DNA from: an uncultured Aquimarina sp. | Lineage (GTDB): Bacteria; Bacteroidota; Bacteroidia; Flavobacteriales; Flavobacteriaceae | Length of the DNA stretch: 60,075 bases | NCBI GenBank assembly: GCA_947489195.1 | Contig: CANLCT010000024.1 | Coordinates: 1-60,075, forward strand | Direction of reading: 5' to 3' | In this document: piece after piece, positions 8,281 to 17,589 of the stretch | Position numbering within the stretch: the first letter of the stretch is position 1 | Layout of the letters: each line of letters starts with the position of its first letter | Notes under the pieces: generated by a model | Databases searched by the model: none | What the model saw: only the letters and a program-made list of their open reading frames with translations | Told to the model about the DNA's origin: nothing | Translations under genes and position numbers: made by a program

Positions 8281-8446
8281 TAATGATATTACTGATAAAT
8301 GGGAGTTCTATAATTTGTTGAACTCATGTTATATATGTTTGTTATAGAATTTAATACTAGCAATATTGTTCTTTAATTTTATGTCTTTACATAATACAAA
8401 ATAATTCAAACTCTTTATACAAATTGCTTGTCTGTAACTCATATAA

Positions 8447-8480
8447 AAATAGGGTTTTCTTTTTTAAGAAAACCCTATTT
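8447..8480 (-). terminator. Terminator of the PQQ-propeller gene
   Basis: Perfect 15-bp stem (8447-8461 with 8466-8480) directly past the stop codon at 8495, with an A-rich plus strand giving a T-run on the minus strand. Confidence 0.85.
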
Positions 8481-8494
8481 ATTTGATTAGTAAA

Positions 8495-10420
8495 TTAAAT
8501 TCCTTTGAAAATTTTTACAGTTTTTCCTTTACTATAAAATAAATCTTTAGAAACAGAATCATAATCATATACAGGTTTGTTGTTTTCAACAGTAATTTTG
8601 TCTAATTCTTTCCCCGTTTCTTTATCAACACGTACTAAAAGCTTTTCACTGTTTTCTCCTTTGGCAAAAATAATAGCATATTTGTCGGTTTGTTTTAAGG
8701 CATTAAAACGTTTTTTAACTAGTGCTTTTCCGATAGAGCCAGCAAAATACCCAGCTTCGCCAATTTGTCTTGTTTTTTCATCAAAACCGATTTCGCCAAT
8801 TTTTTGAGAAACTTCATTTCCATTTGCATCACGATGTACTGCGTATACTTCAATTTTGGTAGTGGCTACAGCTGATGCAAAAGTTCCGACAGCCAAACCT
8901 GCTTTTAAAAACTTACGCCCTAATTCACCAGGTTGACTGTATTTATTATGGAAAACAACCTCTCCCGCATCATTAATTCCAACCACCTCACTTTGTCCAG
9001 AAATAGAAACATTATTTTTGAAGATTTCCATACTGGCAATACTTTTTTCATTCTTAAGTTTTAGCTTGGCATAGGGCTTTGGTTTGGCGTCACTATTTTC
9101 ATTAAAACGATACATTTTTTCATCATTATACACTACAAAATCACCAGAGTTATCATCAAACTTAGCAAAAGTGGGTCTTTTTTCATTTAATTTTAAATTT
9201 CCTTTCCATAATTTTTTTCCAGTATTGTAGTCTACAAGATTTGCATATGTAGCAGTTACATATAATACTTTACCACTTTTTGTTTTTTCTAAAAAGAAGA
9301 TGGGATCATCCTCGTCATCACAAATTTTAACATCTTTTTTCCATTTCTTTTGCCCATCCTTGTCAATAAGCATCATTTCGTCATCGTATACATATAAAAA
9401 ATCGGTATCCTGTGGTATTACAGATTTTATATTTTTTCCTTTAGGATCTTTTTTCCATGTTTTTTCTCCTGTTTTATAATCATAAAAATTGAAGCCCTTG
9501 TAATGAGCAATAAGCATTCTATTTTGCCAATCTTCGACTAATACTAAACGTTTCGTTTTAACAGGATCTTTCCATAAAGAGGCGCCATTAGTTGCATTTT
9601 TTAAGTATAAAAGTTCTTTGCCCGCAAAAATACCTTTACTCTCTGTTAGTAATACATTGCTAGCATCTTGATTGGCATAAAAACTATTGTAATTTACATC
9701 TTCGGCTTTCCAAAGTAATTTTCCACTTTGTTTGTTAAGCGCATAAAATTTAGACTTAGCCAATACAAAAACTTTATCTGCTATGGATTGCATTTGGTCT
9801 CTACCCACAGTTGGGTCATCACCCACTAAAGATGAAATTTTAGAAAGTGTACTACCGAATTTTTCGGATACTGTTGTTTTCCAGAGATACTCTTTGTTTT
9901 TTAAGTCATATTTAGCAATAATTAAGGCATTATTTTCCATACCTCTTAGTAATAAGGCATTTTCGTCAAATAAATAATCTGATTGATAGAAAAATATATT
10001 CTTTTCGGAAGATTCGAAAATAAATTCGCCAGTAAAACTATTAATAATGTAAAGTCTATTATCAAAAAACTTTAGAAGAAAAGGGGTATCGGGAATGGCA
10101 TCAAAACCAGAACCTTTACCACTGTTACTCATGCTTAAAATAGCATCGGGAGTTATTCCGTTAGAAAAAGTACTGTTAATAGTTGTAGTCGTTGATAATG
10201 AGCTTGCCTTTGGAATTGGAGTTGTCCATACAATTTTTTTATCGTTTGGATTATAGCCATGTAAACTTACCCCATCGGAAATAGCGACCATTCCATTGAA
10301 AGGTACAATGATTAAATCGTTGACCTTATGATCAAATTCCAGTACCTTATCGGGATTCCTTTGAGCAGAAAGATAAAGTGTAAAAAAAAAGGCGCATACA
10401 TAAAAATATGTTTTTTTCAT
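8495..10420 (-). CDS. Exported PQQ-like beta-propeller repeat protein
   Basis: 641 residues from the ATG at 10420; the frame is open further upstream, but only this start gives a signal peptide (MKKTYFYVCAFFFTLYLSAQ). The mature protein is a chain of propeller blades with the PQQ-repeat pattern L.ALNKQSGKLLWKAE (clear blades at KIVWTTPIP, YLWKTTVS, KLLWKAED, SLWKDPVK, KTWKKDPK, KKWKKDVK, KLWKGNLK). The fold is that of BamB and quinoprotein dehydrogenases. No quinoprotein active-site residues or cytochrome motif stand out, so a binding or scaffold role in the envelope is more likely than an enzyme. A Gly/Ala-rich segment near residue ~510 may be a short membrane-like stretch. Monocistronic. 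Confidence 0.75.
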   Translation of the reverse strand: MKKTYFYVCAFFFTLYLSAQRNPDKVLEFDHKVNDLIIVPFNGMVAISDGVSLHGYNPNDKKIVWTTPIPKASSLSTTTTINSTFSNGITPDAILSMSNSGKGSGFDAIPDTPFLLKFFDNRLYIINSFTGEFIFESSEKNIFFYQSDYLFDENALLLRGMENNALIIAKYDLKNKEYLWKTTVSEKFGSTLSKISSLVGDDPTVGRDQMQSIADKVFVLAKSKFYALNKQSGKLLWKAEDVNYNSFYANQDASNVLLTESKGIFAGKELLYLKNATNGASLWKDPVKTKRLVLVEDWQNRMLIAHYKGFNFYDYKTGEKTWKKDPKGKNIKSVIPQDTDFLYVYDDEMMLIDKDGQKKWKKDVKICDDEDDPIFFLEKTKSGKVLYVTATYANLVDYNTGKKLWKGNLKLNEKRPTFAKFDDNSGDFVVYNDEKMYRFNENSDAKPKPYAKLKLKNEKSIASMEIFKNNVSISGQSEVVGINDAGEVVFHNKYSQPGELGRKFLKAGLAVGTFASAVATTKIEVYAVHRDANGNEVSQKIGEIGFDEKTRQIGEAGYFAGSIGKALVKKRFNALKQTDKYAIIFAKGENSEKLLVRVDKETGKELDKITVENNKPVYDYDSVSKDLFYSKGKTVKIFKGI

Positions 10421-10511
10421 AAAGTAAAGATTAAGTAGTTTTTGTAAATATACTTTAATAGTTTTTAAACAAAAACATAACTTTTTAATTACTAGACATT
10501 TGGAAAATAAA

Positions 10512-10540
10512 AAGCTCCTCAAATTTATTTTGAGGAGCTT
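10512..10540 (-). terminator. Terminator of the GH16 gene
   Basis: 12-bp perfect stem (10512-10523 with 10529-10540), located 28 nt past the stop codon at 10568 and upstream of the propeller gene, so the two genes are separate transcription units. Confidence 0.85.
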
Positions 10541-10567
10541 AAATAATTAGTATATACTTTAAAGTAT

Positions 10568-13396
10568 TTATTCAATAATTAGTTTTTTACTAATTTCCCT
10601 TTCATTAGTTTTAATTAGGACAAAGTAAACACCTGGAGCTACATTTGAAATATCAAATTCATCAGCCTTTTCAGTGAAATTTTTTGTAGTAACCACCCCT
10701 CCATTAATATCAATTAATGAAATAGTAGCGTTAGTATAGGTAAAAAGATCACTTAATTGTACCGATACAAACTCAGTAGCAGGGTTTGGATATAAAACTA
10801 CTGAAAGTGCAGTTTCATCAATAACATTTTTAGCTCCAGAATTTACAGGAATAAATGCCCACTGTGTCCAAAATCCATTGTATGAAGTTGGTCGTTGTTC
10901 AATTTGGTAGTTGCTACCTGTTGAGGTCGCTGTATCATCTTGATTACGTGGTCTGATATACATATTACTTTCTTTATTTTTTAGATAGAAAAAGCCATCA
11001 GAAGATGTTACAATTTGCCATTGAGCTATAGCTCCATTGTTTGCATCTTGCTTGACCCAACTTCCAGAAAATTCATTGAAAGGAATGAAATTCTTTCCAG
11101 AAGATACATTTTGTAAATAAAAATACCCATTACTTAAATCTACCTTTTTCCACTGACTTTTAGTGTTTGTAGTATTTGAAGGAGTTTGTACTACCAGTGC
11201 ACCTTTACTATTATCAATTACACCAACTCTTTTGCCCGTAAAACGGTTTTGTAAGTAATAAATATTGCCGCTTGTTGCTTGTGTAGTTGTTGGAGTTACG
11301 TTATTGTTTCCTTGATTACTAGGTGTTGTATTACCTACAGTAATAGTGGCTGTATCGGTAAAATTACCATCCATTGACGTTGCCGTTATTATTACAGTTC
11401 CATTTTTTAAACCAGTAACCTCGCCAAGTTGATTAACACTTGCAATAGCGGTATTATTTGATGTAAAAAATACTCTTTTATCTTTAGCTGATGCAGGTTG
11501 TACTATTCCGGCAAGTTGTTTGGTTTGATTAACCGCAATACTTAACTGGCTAGGAGTTAATACTACACCTGTAGCTTTAGTATTTACAACAGTTGCAGGA
11601 TTTGTATTTGTAGTAGTATCTAATACAACAGAAGTAATAGTAACACTATCTTTAAAATTACCATCAGTCGAAGTAGCGGTAATGGTTACCACCCCTCTTT
11701 TTAAAGCACGTACTTGTCCTAATTGATTTACGCTTGCAACAGCAGGGTTGTTCGATGTAAATGTCATGGTTTTATCTGTAGCATTAGCAGGAGAAACACG
11801 TCCAGCTAATTGTTTCATTGAACCAATTTGGATGCTTAGGTTTTTAGGACTTAATGTTATTCCTTTTACAGGAACAGCATTGGCAGGCTTAGGTGTAGAA
11901 ACTACTGGAGGAGCAACAACTGCTGTTCCAGATACAGTAATATCGGCAGCAACAGTAAATAATCCATCAATAGCCGTTACAGTAATTGTTGTTTTTCCAG
12001 GTCCAACACCTGTTACAATTCCGAACTGATTTACAGTAGCAATGGCTGTATTTTGAGACACAAAATAAACCGATTTGTCAGTGGCTTCAGCAGGAGTAAC
12101 TCTACCCGCTAATTGTCTTGTTCCACCAACACCAATTTGTACATTAGCAGGAGTAATGTTAACCCCTGTTACTGCAACTTGTGGTTTATTAGACTGTGTT
12201 ACTCTAACTTCAGTTTGCCCTACATAACCACCATCGGTAGTTTTTCCCCAAATTGTGGCTACTCCTTCAGATACACCAACAATAGCGCCTCCGTTGTTTA
12301 CTGTAGCTACAGATGGATTGCTCGAAGTAAATGATACTGTTTGATCTGTAGCAAATGCAGGTATTACTGCACCACCAACAAATTTAGTTTCGCCAGTAAG
12401 CATACTAATTTCAATAGGTGTAACGGTAATTCCTTTTACAGGAACTTTAGTGTTCGAAAATATGTTTTTTGGAGCAGGGGTTCCTTTACCAGTAACAGGC
12501 TTGTATACACGTACCCAATCTACATACATTTTGTTTTTTGACTCGTCAGAAAGTTCTTTAACAGATGCGATTAAACCAGCATCTGATCTCCATGAATGAT
12601 CTTCGACATCTAAAATTAAAAACATTTCTTCATAAATTCCCTTATTTTGAAGTGGATCTTTAATAACATCATGAGTTCCTGGAGCAATTCTTCGAACTAA
12701 CTTACCATCAAGATACCAATCTACATTCCATTCATCAATCCAGTGAATAGCATAGTTGTGAAATCCATTTCTTAAAGCAGGTCTGTTTTTTAAAGGTTGG
12801 TGATCGGTTACATAGTGATCTCTTTGCCATGTATTATCATTAATAATAGTGTTGTCATTGGCATTTCGATCAAAAATGTGGTAATTAGAATTCATGTGTC
12901 TAGAATCAAACACATGCACATCGCCAAAACCTGAACGGTCACTACCATAGCTTTCAACAGCATCTAGCTCTTGGCGGTCATTTTGACTAAGCATCCAAAA
13001 GTTTGAAGACAATGTTTGATTCATGGTTTGTAATCTAGCTTCCATGTAAATGGGAAACTTAACTTTAGTTTTAGAAGTAACTACACCACAGTACACTCTT
13101 CTGTTTCCGTTTGGAGAGGCTTTAATGATTAAGTTTCCATCAGCTACATGCGAGTTCGCACTAGTAAAGTTACTAAGCCCTGGACCAGACCAAGCATTAA
13201 AATAATGATCATTCCAGTTTTTGTAGAATTTTTGATTTTTACCTTGGTAATTAAAATCGTCTGAGTGTTGATCTTGTAATTTCCAAACTTTTCCAGGTCC
13301 TGGATAAGCAGGGATAGGAGTGGAGGACCAATCTTGACCATTCATTACCAGACTAACTAAGCCAATTAATGAGCTTGCTAAAAGTCTTTTTTTCAT
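10568..13396 (-). CDS. Secreted GH16 glycoside hydrolase (agarase/porphyranase type) with BIG2, RICIN and T9SS domains
   Basis: 942 residues. A signal peptide (1-20) precedes a GH16 domain (~25-300) with the beta-bulge active site ExDxxE in RQELDAVESYG (Glu143 nucleophile, Asp145, Glu148 acid/base). WSGPGLSNF, VYCGVVTSKTKVKFPIYMEA and the closing MYVDWVRVYKPV are typical of red-algal galactan hydrolases (beta-agarase, porphyranase). Four bacterial Ig-like BIG2 domains follow (~320-400, 405-485, 505-590, 605-690), each with the PANATDKTMTFTSNNPAVA pattern. Then come a RICIN-type lectin domain (~705-845, QxW-like repeats) and a type A sorting domain (YPNPATEFVSVQL, ends KKLIIE). The enzyme should sit on the cell surface and cleave an agar-like polymer. 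Its last ~235 residues are nearly the same as those of the beta-helix protein at 14130. Exact substrate cannot be decided here. Confidence 0.88.
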   Translation of the reverse strand: MKKRLLASSLIGLVSLVMNGQDWSSTPIPAYPGPGKVWKLQDQHSDDFNYQGKNQKFYKNWNDHYFNAWSGPGLSNFTSANSHVADGNLIIKASPNGNRRVYCGVVTSKTKVKFPIYMEARLQTMNQTLSSNFWMLSQNDRQELDAVESYGSDRSGFGDVHVFDSRHMNSNYHIFDRNANDNTIINDNTWQRDHYVTDHQPLKNRPALRNGFHNYAIHWIDEWNVDWYLDGKLVRRIAPGTHDVIKDPLQNKGIYEEMFLILDVEDHSWRSDAGLIASVKELSDESKNKMYVDWVRVYKPVTGKGTPAPKNIFSNTKVPVKGITVTPIEISMLTGETKFVGGAVIPAFATDQTVSFTSSNPSVATVNNGGAIVGVSEGVATIWGKTTDGGYVGQTEVRVTQSNKPQVAVTGVNITPANVQIGVGGTRQLAGRVTPAEATDKSVYFVSQNTAIATVNQFGIVTGVGPGKTTITVTAIDGLFTVAADITVSGTAVVAPPVVSTPKPANAVPVKGITLSPKNLSIQIGSMKQLAGRVSPANATDKTMTFTSNNPAVASVNQLGQVRALKRGVVTITATSTDGNFKDSVTITSVVLDTTTNTNPATVVNTKATGVVLTPSQLSIAVNQTKQLAGIVQPASAKDKRVFFTSNNTAIASVNQLGEVTGLKNGTVIITATSMDGNFTDTATITVGNTTPSNQGNNNVTPTTTQATSGNIYYLQNRFTGKRVGVIDNSKGALVVQTPSNTTNTKSQWKKVDLSNGYFYLQNVSSGKNFIPFNEFSGSWVKQDANNGAIAQWQIVTSSDGFFYLKNKESNMYIRPRNQDDTATSTGSNYQIEQRPTSYNGFWTQWAFIPVNSGAKNVIDETALSVVLYPNPATEFVSVQLSDLFTYTNATISLIDINGGVVTTKNFTEKADEFDISNVAPGVYFVLIKTNEREISKKLIIE

Positions 13397-14129
13397 AAAA
13401 AAATATATTATATGTTGAGTTCTTGTTAAAATTTTTTTCTTTTAACAGGATCGAAGATAGAATAGAAAATTCAAGATTTTAAGTATACCTAGGTAGTAAC
13501 ATTAGTACATGAGAATTCCTTTGAAAACTAAATAGTGCCAATAAACAGTTAAAAAAACACCTTTATTTTTTTAAAACGTTTTAGTGAAGATTTTTTGAGT
13601 ATGAAGTAATATTTAACTTACGTTTTTTATGAACTCTACAGATTAAATGTTTTTTAAGAAAAGCAGTGTTATTAAGTGCTTAATTTATAGTTTACTTTGA
13701 TTTTTATGTATTTGTGTTTATGGTGAGATATATGTAAGAAATCTAACATTAGAGGTTAATATAAATGTTGAAAAAATACTTTAATAAAAGATTAACAAAC
13801 AATGTTTATGATTGGTTTTTTAATCTTTGAGGTCTTAATTCTTCTAGGTTTGTTTAGTAGGAAGAAGAAATTTTATAACCTGTAGATTTCAATGAAACAA
13901 TTAAAATTCGGGCAAATAACCTGAATGGTATCTAGGATTTTAATTTTATAAATACAAGAAAATTTGAATGTAGAAATAAAGTAGGTTATATCAAACTCAC
14001 GTTGTAATGGGATAATTTTTCCGTAATTGTTATCATACAAAAAGACCATCTAAATTTAATTTAGATGGTCTTTATATGAATTGACAAATAGCACTAGAGC
14101 ACTAGATGTTATTTGTTATTAAAAACTTA
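13397..14129. other. Non-coding gap between the two polysaccharide-related genes
   Basis: 733 bp of very AT-rich sequence without a plausible gene. It holds the terminator of the upstream gene (14041-14073) and a solitary copy of the end motif TCAAACTCACGTT (13991-14003), which matches the termini of the MITE-like element at 36700. A CGAAGATA box (13452-13459) is a one-mismatch -7 element for the GH16 gene, without a suitably spaced TTG. Confidence 0.5.
14041..14073 (-). terminator. Terminator of the beta-helix gene
   Basis: Perfect 15-bp inverted repeat (14041-14055 with 14059-14073), 57 nt past the stop codon at 14130. Confidence 0.85.
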
Positions 14130-17100
14130 TTATTCAATAATTAATTTTTTGCTAATTAATCTTTCATTAGTTTTTATTACTATAAAGTAAATACCTGGTG
14201 CTGCATTTGAAACATCAAATTCTTCAGTAGATTTAGTGAAATTTTGAGTAGTAACCACGGCTCCATTAACATCAATTAATGAAATTGTAGCGTTAGTATA
14301 CGTAAAAAGATCACTTAATTGTACCGATATAAACTCAGTAGCAGGGTTTGGATATACAACTACAGAAAGAGCAGTTTCGTCAATAACATTTTTAGCGCCT
14401 GAGTTTACAGGAATTAATGCCCACTGTGTCCATAAACCATTGTACGACGTTGGTCTTTGATGAATTTGGTAGTTATCACCAGTGGTATCCGCTGTATCGT
14501 CTTGATTACGTGGTCTAATGTACATGTTACTTTCTTTATTTTGTAAGTGGAAAAAACCACTATTAGTATTTACTATTTTCCACTGAGCAATATCTGCTGT
14601 GCTCGCTTCTTGTTTTAACCAACTTCCAGAAAATTCATTAAAAGGCACAAAGTTTAATCCGGAGGATACATTTTGTAAATAAAAATACCCGTCACTTAAA
14701 TCAATTTTTTTCCACTGACTTTTAGTGTTTACTGTATTTGATGGAGTTTGCACTATCAAAGCTCCTTCGTTATCATCAATTACACCAACTCTTTTACCTG
14801 TAAAACGGTTTTGTAAATAATAGATATCCGAGGTTTTTTCTACAACAGTTGTAGGAGTGCTATCATTTTCTTCATTAGTAGGAGGCGTGTTAGTGCTGCC
14901 ATTATTTAAAATAATAGTATCATTAGCATTGGCAAACCCTTGATCACCGTCAACTGACATGAACAGTAACAATTGTAATTGATGTCCATTAGGAAGTTCA
15001 GCTGTTGCAGGAATTTTATTTCCATTACTGAAAGTATTAGGAATTTCATAATTGTATGAGGATGTTCCTTGATTATCATCTTCATCAAAAAGAACAGCCT
15101 GAAACTCACTATCATTTACTTTTTCTCCATTTTCATTTACTTGTCTTATTTGAACGGCAACATAATTCAAATCCTCTACTACATTGTTAGTTCTACCTGT
15201 GGCGTATGTAAATTCAATAGGTAACACTCCTCCAAATGTAGCCGAAGGTGCAGTATTTCCTGTTTTAATTAATAGATCTCTATTGTCAAAAGAAATAGCT
15301 CTAGCTCTGTTGGTAACACTATTAGAGTTATCACCTACAGGTTGTGCGTTTACTTTTTTGATGGTCCATTTTGCATTGTTTCCTAAGTTTGCAACGCTTC
15401 GAGTGCCATCGGCATTACCAACTTTACCAAACAATAACTTTACATTGCTACCATTGGTACCTAATGCAGATTGTCTTTCATTTCCACCAGCAAAAATGTT
15501 ATAATTTCCATTTCTTTTAAAGAAAGTCCAATAAGGTTTGTTTGCTTCATTATCGCCATAGGCAATAGTGTATGGAGATAGGTTTTCTGGAGTATTGTTA
15601 AAAATATTAAATTCAGTATAACCAACAGCTGTTTCTAAATACTTATTTGTACCCATATTTTGAATGGTATAAGTATAAGGTGTATTTGAGGTAATTTTCC
15701 ATTGAAAATTAGCGCCAGAACCATTTTTTGTACTTAAAAGGTTTCCGTTTGGATATAACTTTTGGTTATTTTCTTTATTTACTATTTCATAAATACCATT
15801 GGCAATTTGTGGTTGTGGAATATCAAGTCTACGAATATCTTTTTGAGAAGGAAGGTAATTTTCAATTCTATAAACAGCCCCTGTTTTAGGTAAGTTTAAT
15901 CTAACATTTCTGTTTTTAGTTTCGCCTAATCCTCTGTTGTTGTAAATTTGAACATTGTTAGATAAAATTTCAAAAGGAATTGGTTCAATACCTCTGTTTT
16001 CGTAATAAGTGAAATCAATTGAATCTGGGTTTTGTTGTACCGTATTTCCTGAAAAAGCATTGCTGAAATTGTTACCAATAACTTTTATATTGTTAGGTCC
16101 GTATGCAGATATAAAAAAAGCATAAGCCCCATTAATCGTATTGTTATTTATAGTGATATCACTAACAATTTGTAATTCGCGATCAAGAACAATAATTTTA
16201 GTTCTGGCATTGTTACAATTAAAAACATTTCTGGTGATGTTTATATTGCTAGAAAATTCTTCGATGTGTGCCATGTCTACTTTTCCTTCAGTATCATTAA
16301 AAGTAGATCCTGTAATTAACATGTTTTTACATCTAGAAACAGCAATACCAGCATCATTAAATGAACAATTTCTAACCGTGGTGTTTTCTAAATCCCAAAC
16401 TGTTGGATATTCAGTATTACCAGCATCTAATGATATAGCTCTATCATCAAATTCAACAATACTTTCTGGTTTAAAGTAGCATTTATCAAATGTTATTTTT
16501 TTTGATTTATTTAATCGTCCTTTTCGATCTGTCCAAAATCCAATTCTTCTATAGTTTATTATAGAAACATTTGAAAATTCTGCTTCTATACCATTTCCAG
16601 CATGAAAAGGATATGCAGTTCCATTTAATTTAACATTATTAAATTCAAGTCCAGTATATTGTATTTGTCGAACATTATATGGCTCTTCAACATTATACGA
16701 TGGATGTCTAGCGTCAATCAAAATATCATATACACTTTGTCCTAAATTTTTACGAGTAAATTCAATGTTTTTAAATTTCACATTGCTAGACTGTATGGTA
16801 ATATTAGATATGGTATTAATTATTGTTTTAATTCCAGATGCCCCTCTATTTCCACTTTTAAAATCACCTCCAGGGTTTCTTCCTTGGATAGTGATCGGTT
16901 TGTTTATCTTTAAAGGAAGTACATTATCAATAAAATAGTTGTTACTTTTAAAAAGTAATGTAGCTCCAGCTGGGGCCTCTTCTAGTGCTTGTTGGATTTT
17001 TTGGAAAAGGTCACCATTATTTTGGTACCTGGCATCAAAATCAATAGTTTGAGCGTTGGCGAAAAAGAATCCAAATAATAGCGAAATTAGCATCAGCTGT

Positions 17101-17159
17101 TTTTGGAATTTTCGAAAGTATGTTGAACTACCTAATGTAGTTGTGAGGTTTAATTTCAT
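14130..17159 (-). CDS. Secreted right-handed beta-helix protein with RICIN and T9SS domains, probable polysaccharide-active protein
   Basis: 1009 residues. The N-terminus is long before its hydrophobic core (LMLISLLFGFFFANAQ, residues ~22-37), so translation may instead begin at Met23. Residues ~40-430 are a right-handed parallel beta-helix of pectate-lyase type: an opening DLFQKIQQALEEAPAGATL segment, then many ladder turns such as NITIQSSNVKFKNIEFTR, NVKLNGT, NMLITGSTFNDT and ITINNNTINGAYAF. Residues ~450-600 resemble a first lectin-like domain, ~620-740 a beta-sandwich, ~760-905 a RICIN domain, and the end a type A sorting domain. Helix proteins of this type include PL6/PL1 lyases and GH82/GH28-like hydrolases; I cannot match its active site to one family. 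Shared C-terminus with, and location beside, the GH16 enzyme suggest a joint role on the same algal polymer. Confidence 0.75.
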   Translation of the reverse strand: MKLNLTTTLGSSTYFRKFQKQLMLISLLFGFFFANAQTIDFDARYQNNGDLFQKIQQALEEAPAGATLLFKSNNYFIDNVLPLKINKPITIQGRNPGGDFKSGNRGASGIKTIINTISNITIQSSNVKFKNIEFTRKNLGQSVYDILIDARHPSYNVEEPYNVRQIQYTGLEFNNVKLNGTAYPFHAGNGIEAEFSNVSIINYRRIGFWTDRKGRLNKSKKITFDKCYFKPESIVEFDDRAISLDAGNTEYPTVWDLENTTVRNCSFNDAGIAVSRCKNMLITGSTFNDTEGKVDMAHIEEFSSNINITRNVFNCNNARTKIIVLDRELQIVSDITINNNTINGAYAFFISAYGPNNIKVIGNNFSNAFSGNTVQQNPDSIDFTYYENRGIEPIPFEILSNNVQIYNNRGLGETKNRNVRLNLPKTGAVYRIENYLPSQKDIRRLDIPQPQIANGIYEIVNKENNQKLYPNGNLLSTKNGSGANFQWKITSNTPYTYTIQNMGTNKYLETAVGYTEFNIFNNTPENLSPYTIAYGDNEANKPYWTFFKRNGNYNIFAGGNERQSALGTNGSNVKLLFGKVGNADGTRSVANLGNNAKWTIKKVNAQPVGDNSNSVTNRARAISFDNRDLLIKTGNTAPSATFGGVLPIEFTYATGRTNNVVEDLNYVAVQIRQVNENGEKVNDSEFQAVLFDEDDNQGTSSYNYEIPNTFSNGNKIPATAELPNGHQLQLLLFMSVDGDQGFANANDTIILNNGSTNTPPTNEENDSTPTTVVEKTSDIYYLQNRFTGKRVGVIDDNEGALIVQTPSNTVNTKSQWKKIDLSDGYFYLQNVSSGLNFVPFNEFSGSWLKQEASTADIAQWKIVNTNSGFFHLQNKESNMYIRPRNQDDTADTTGDNYQIHQRPTSYNGLWTQWALIPVNSGAKNVIDETALSVVVYPNPATEFISVQLSDLFTYTNATISLIDVNGAVVTTQNFTKSTEEFDVSNAAPGIYFIVIKTNERLISKKLIIE

Positions 17160-17504
17160 AGTTTTGTTTTAAATATAGAGCAATAATGAAAATTGATTTT
17201 TATTTTAATATGATATTAGGCCTAGATACCATATTAAAATTGAACTTCTAGTTTAGATAAATTGATTTGTGATTAAGAAGTCTTTGAGATCAAATGGATA
17301 CATTTTTTTGAGCTATATATTGGTTATTGTTTTTTTCAAATCTATGTTATGTCAATATGTAATTGAAACTTAAACTTGTTTTCGTACGGTTTTTATACCT
17401 AATTGGTAGTTGATCGTATAATAATAGATTTTGCCCAAGTATTTATTGTAAAAAGCACTTGTTTAAATAGGGAAGAACGAGTTTATTTATTTTTTTTGGA
17501 GTTT
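17160..17504. other. Upstream region of the beta-helix gene
   Basis: About 345 bp without a gene. CAAATCTA at 17337-17344 is a -7-type box on the minus strand (TAGATTTG), but no TTG stands at the proper distance. Confidence 0.35.
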
Positions 17505-17535
17505 TAGTGAATTCACTATAACATTATAGTGAATT
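17505..17535. promoter_or_regulatory. Compound palindrome, possible operator
   Basis: TAGTGAATT occurs at 17505-17513, inverted at 17510-17518, and again direct at 17527-17535. The first two make a perfect 14-bp palindrome; the last two a perfect 12-bp stem with a 2-nt loop (17510-17521 with 17524-17535). The two direct copies are 22 bp apart, about two helical turns. It lies between the end of the ABC gene and the start of the beta-helix gene. On the minus strand it is not followed by a T-run, so it is a poor terminator; an operator is the better guess. Confidence 0.45.
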
Positions 17536-17589
17536 TAAGGAAAGCTAATAGTGCCTTTTTAGTGGTAATTTAAAAAATAGTTGCACGAT

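Noticed and set aside
10421..10522. 34-residue N-terminal extension of the propeller protein
   Set aside because: Starting at 10420 yields a proper signal peptide; the extension would bury it.
17505..17535. Terminator of the ABC transporter gene
   Set aside because: The stem is good but the minus strand beyond it is A-rich, not T-rich; kept as a possible operator instead.
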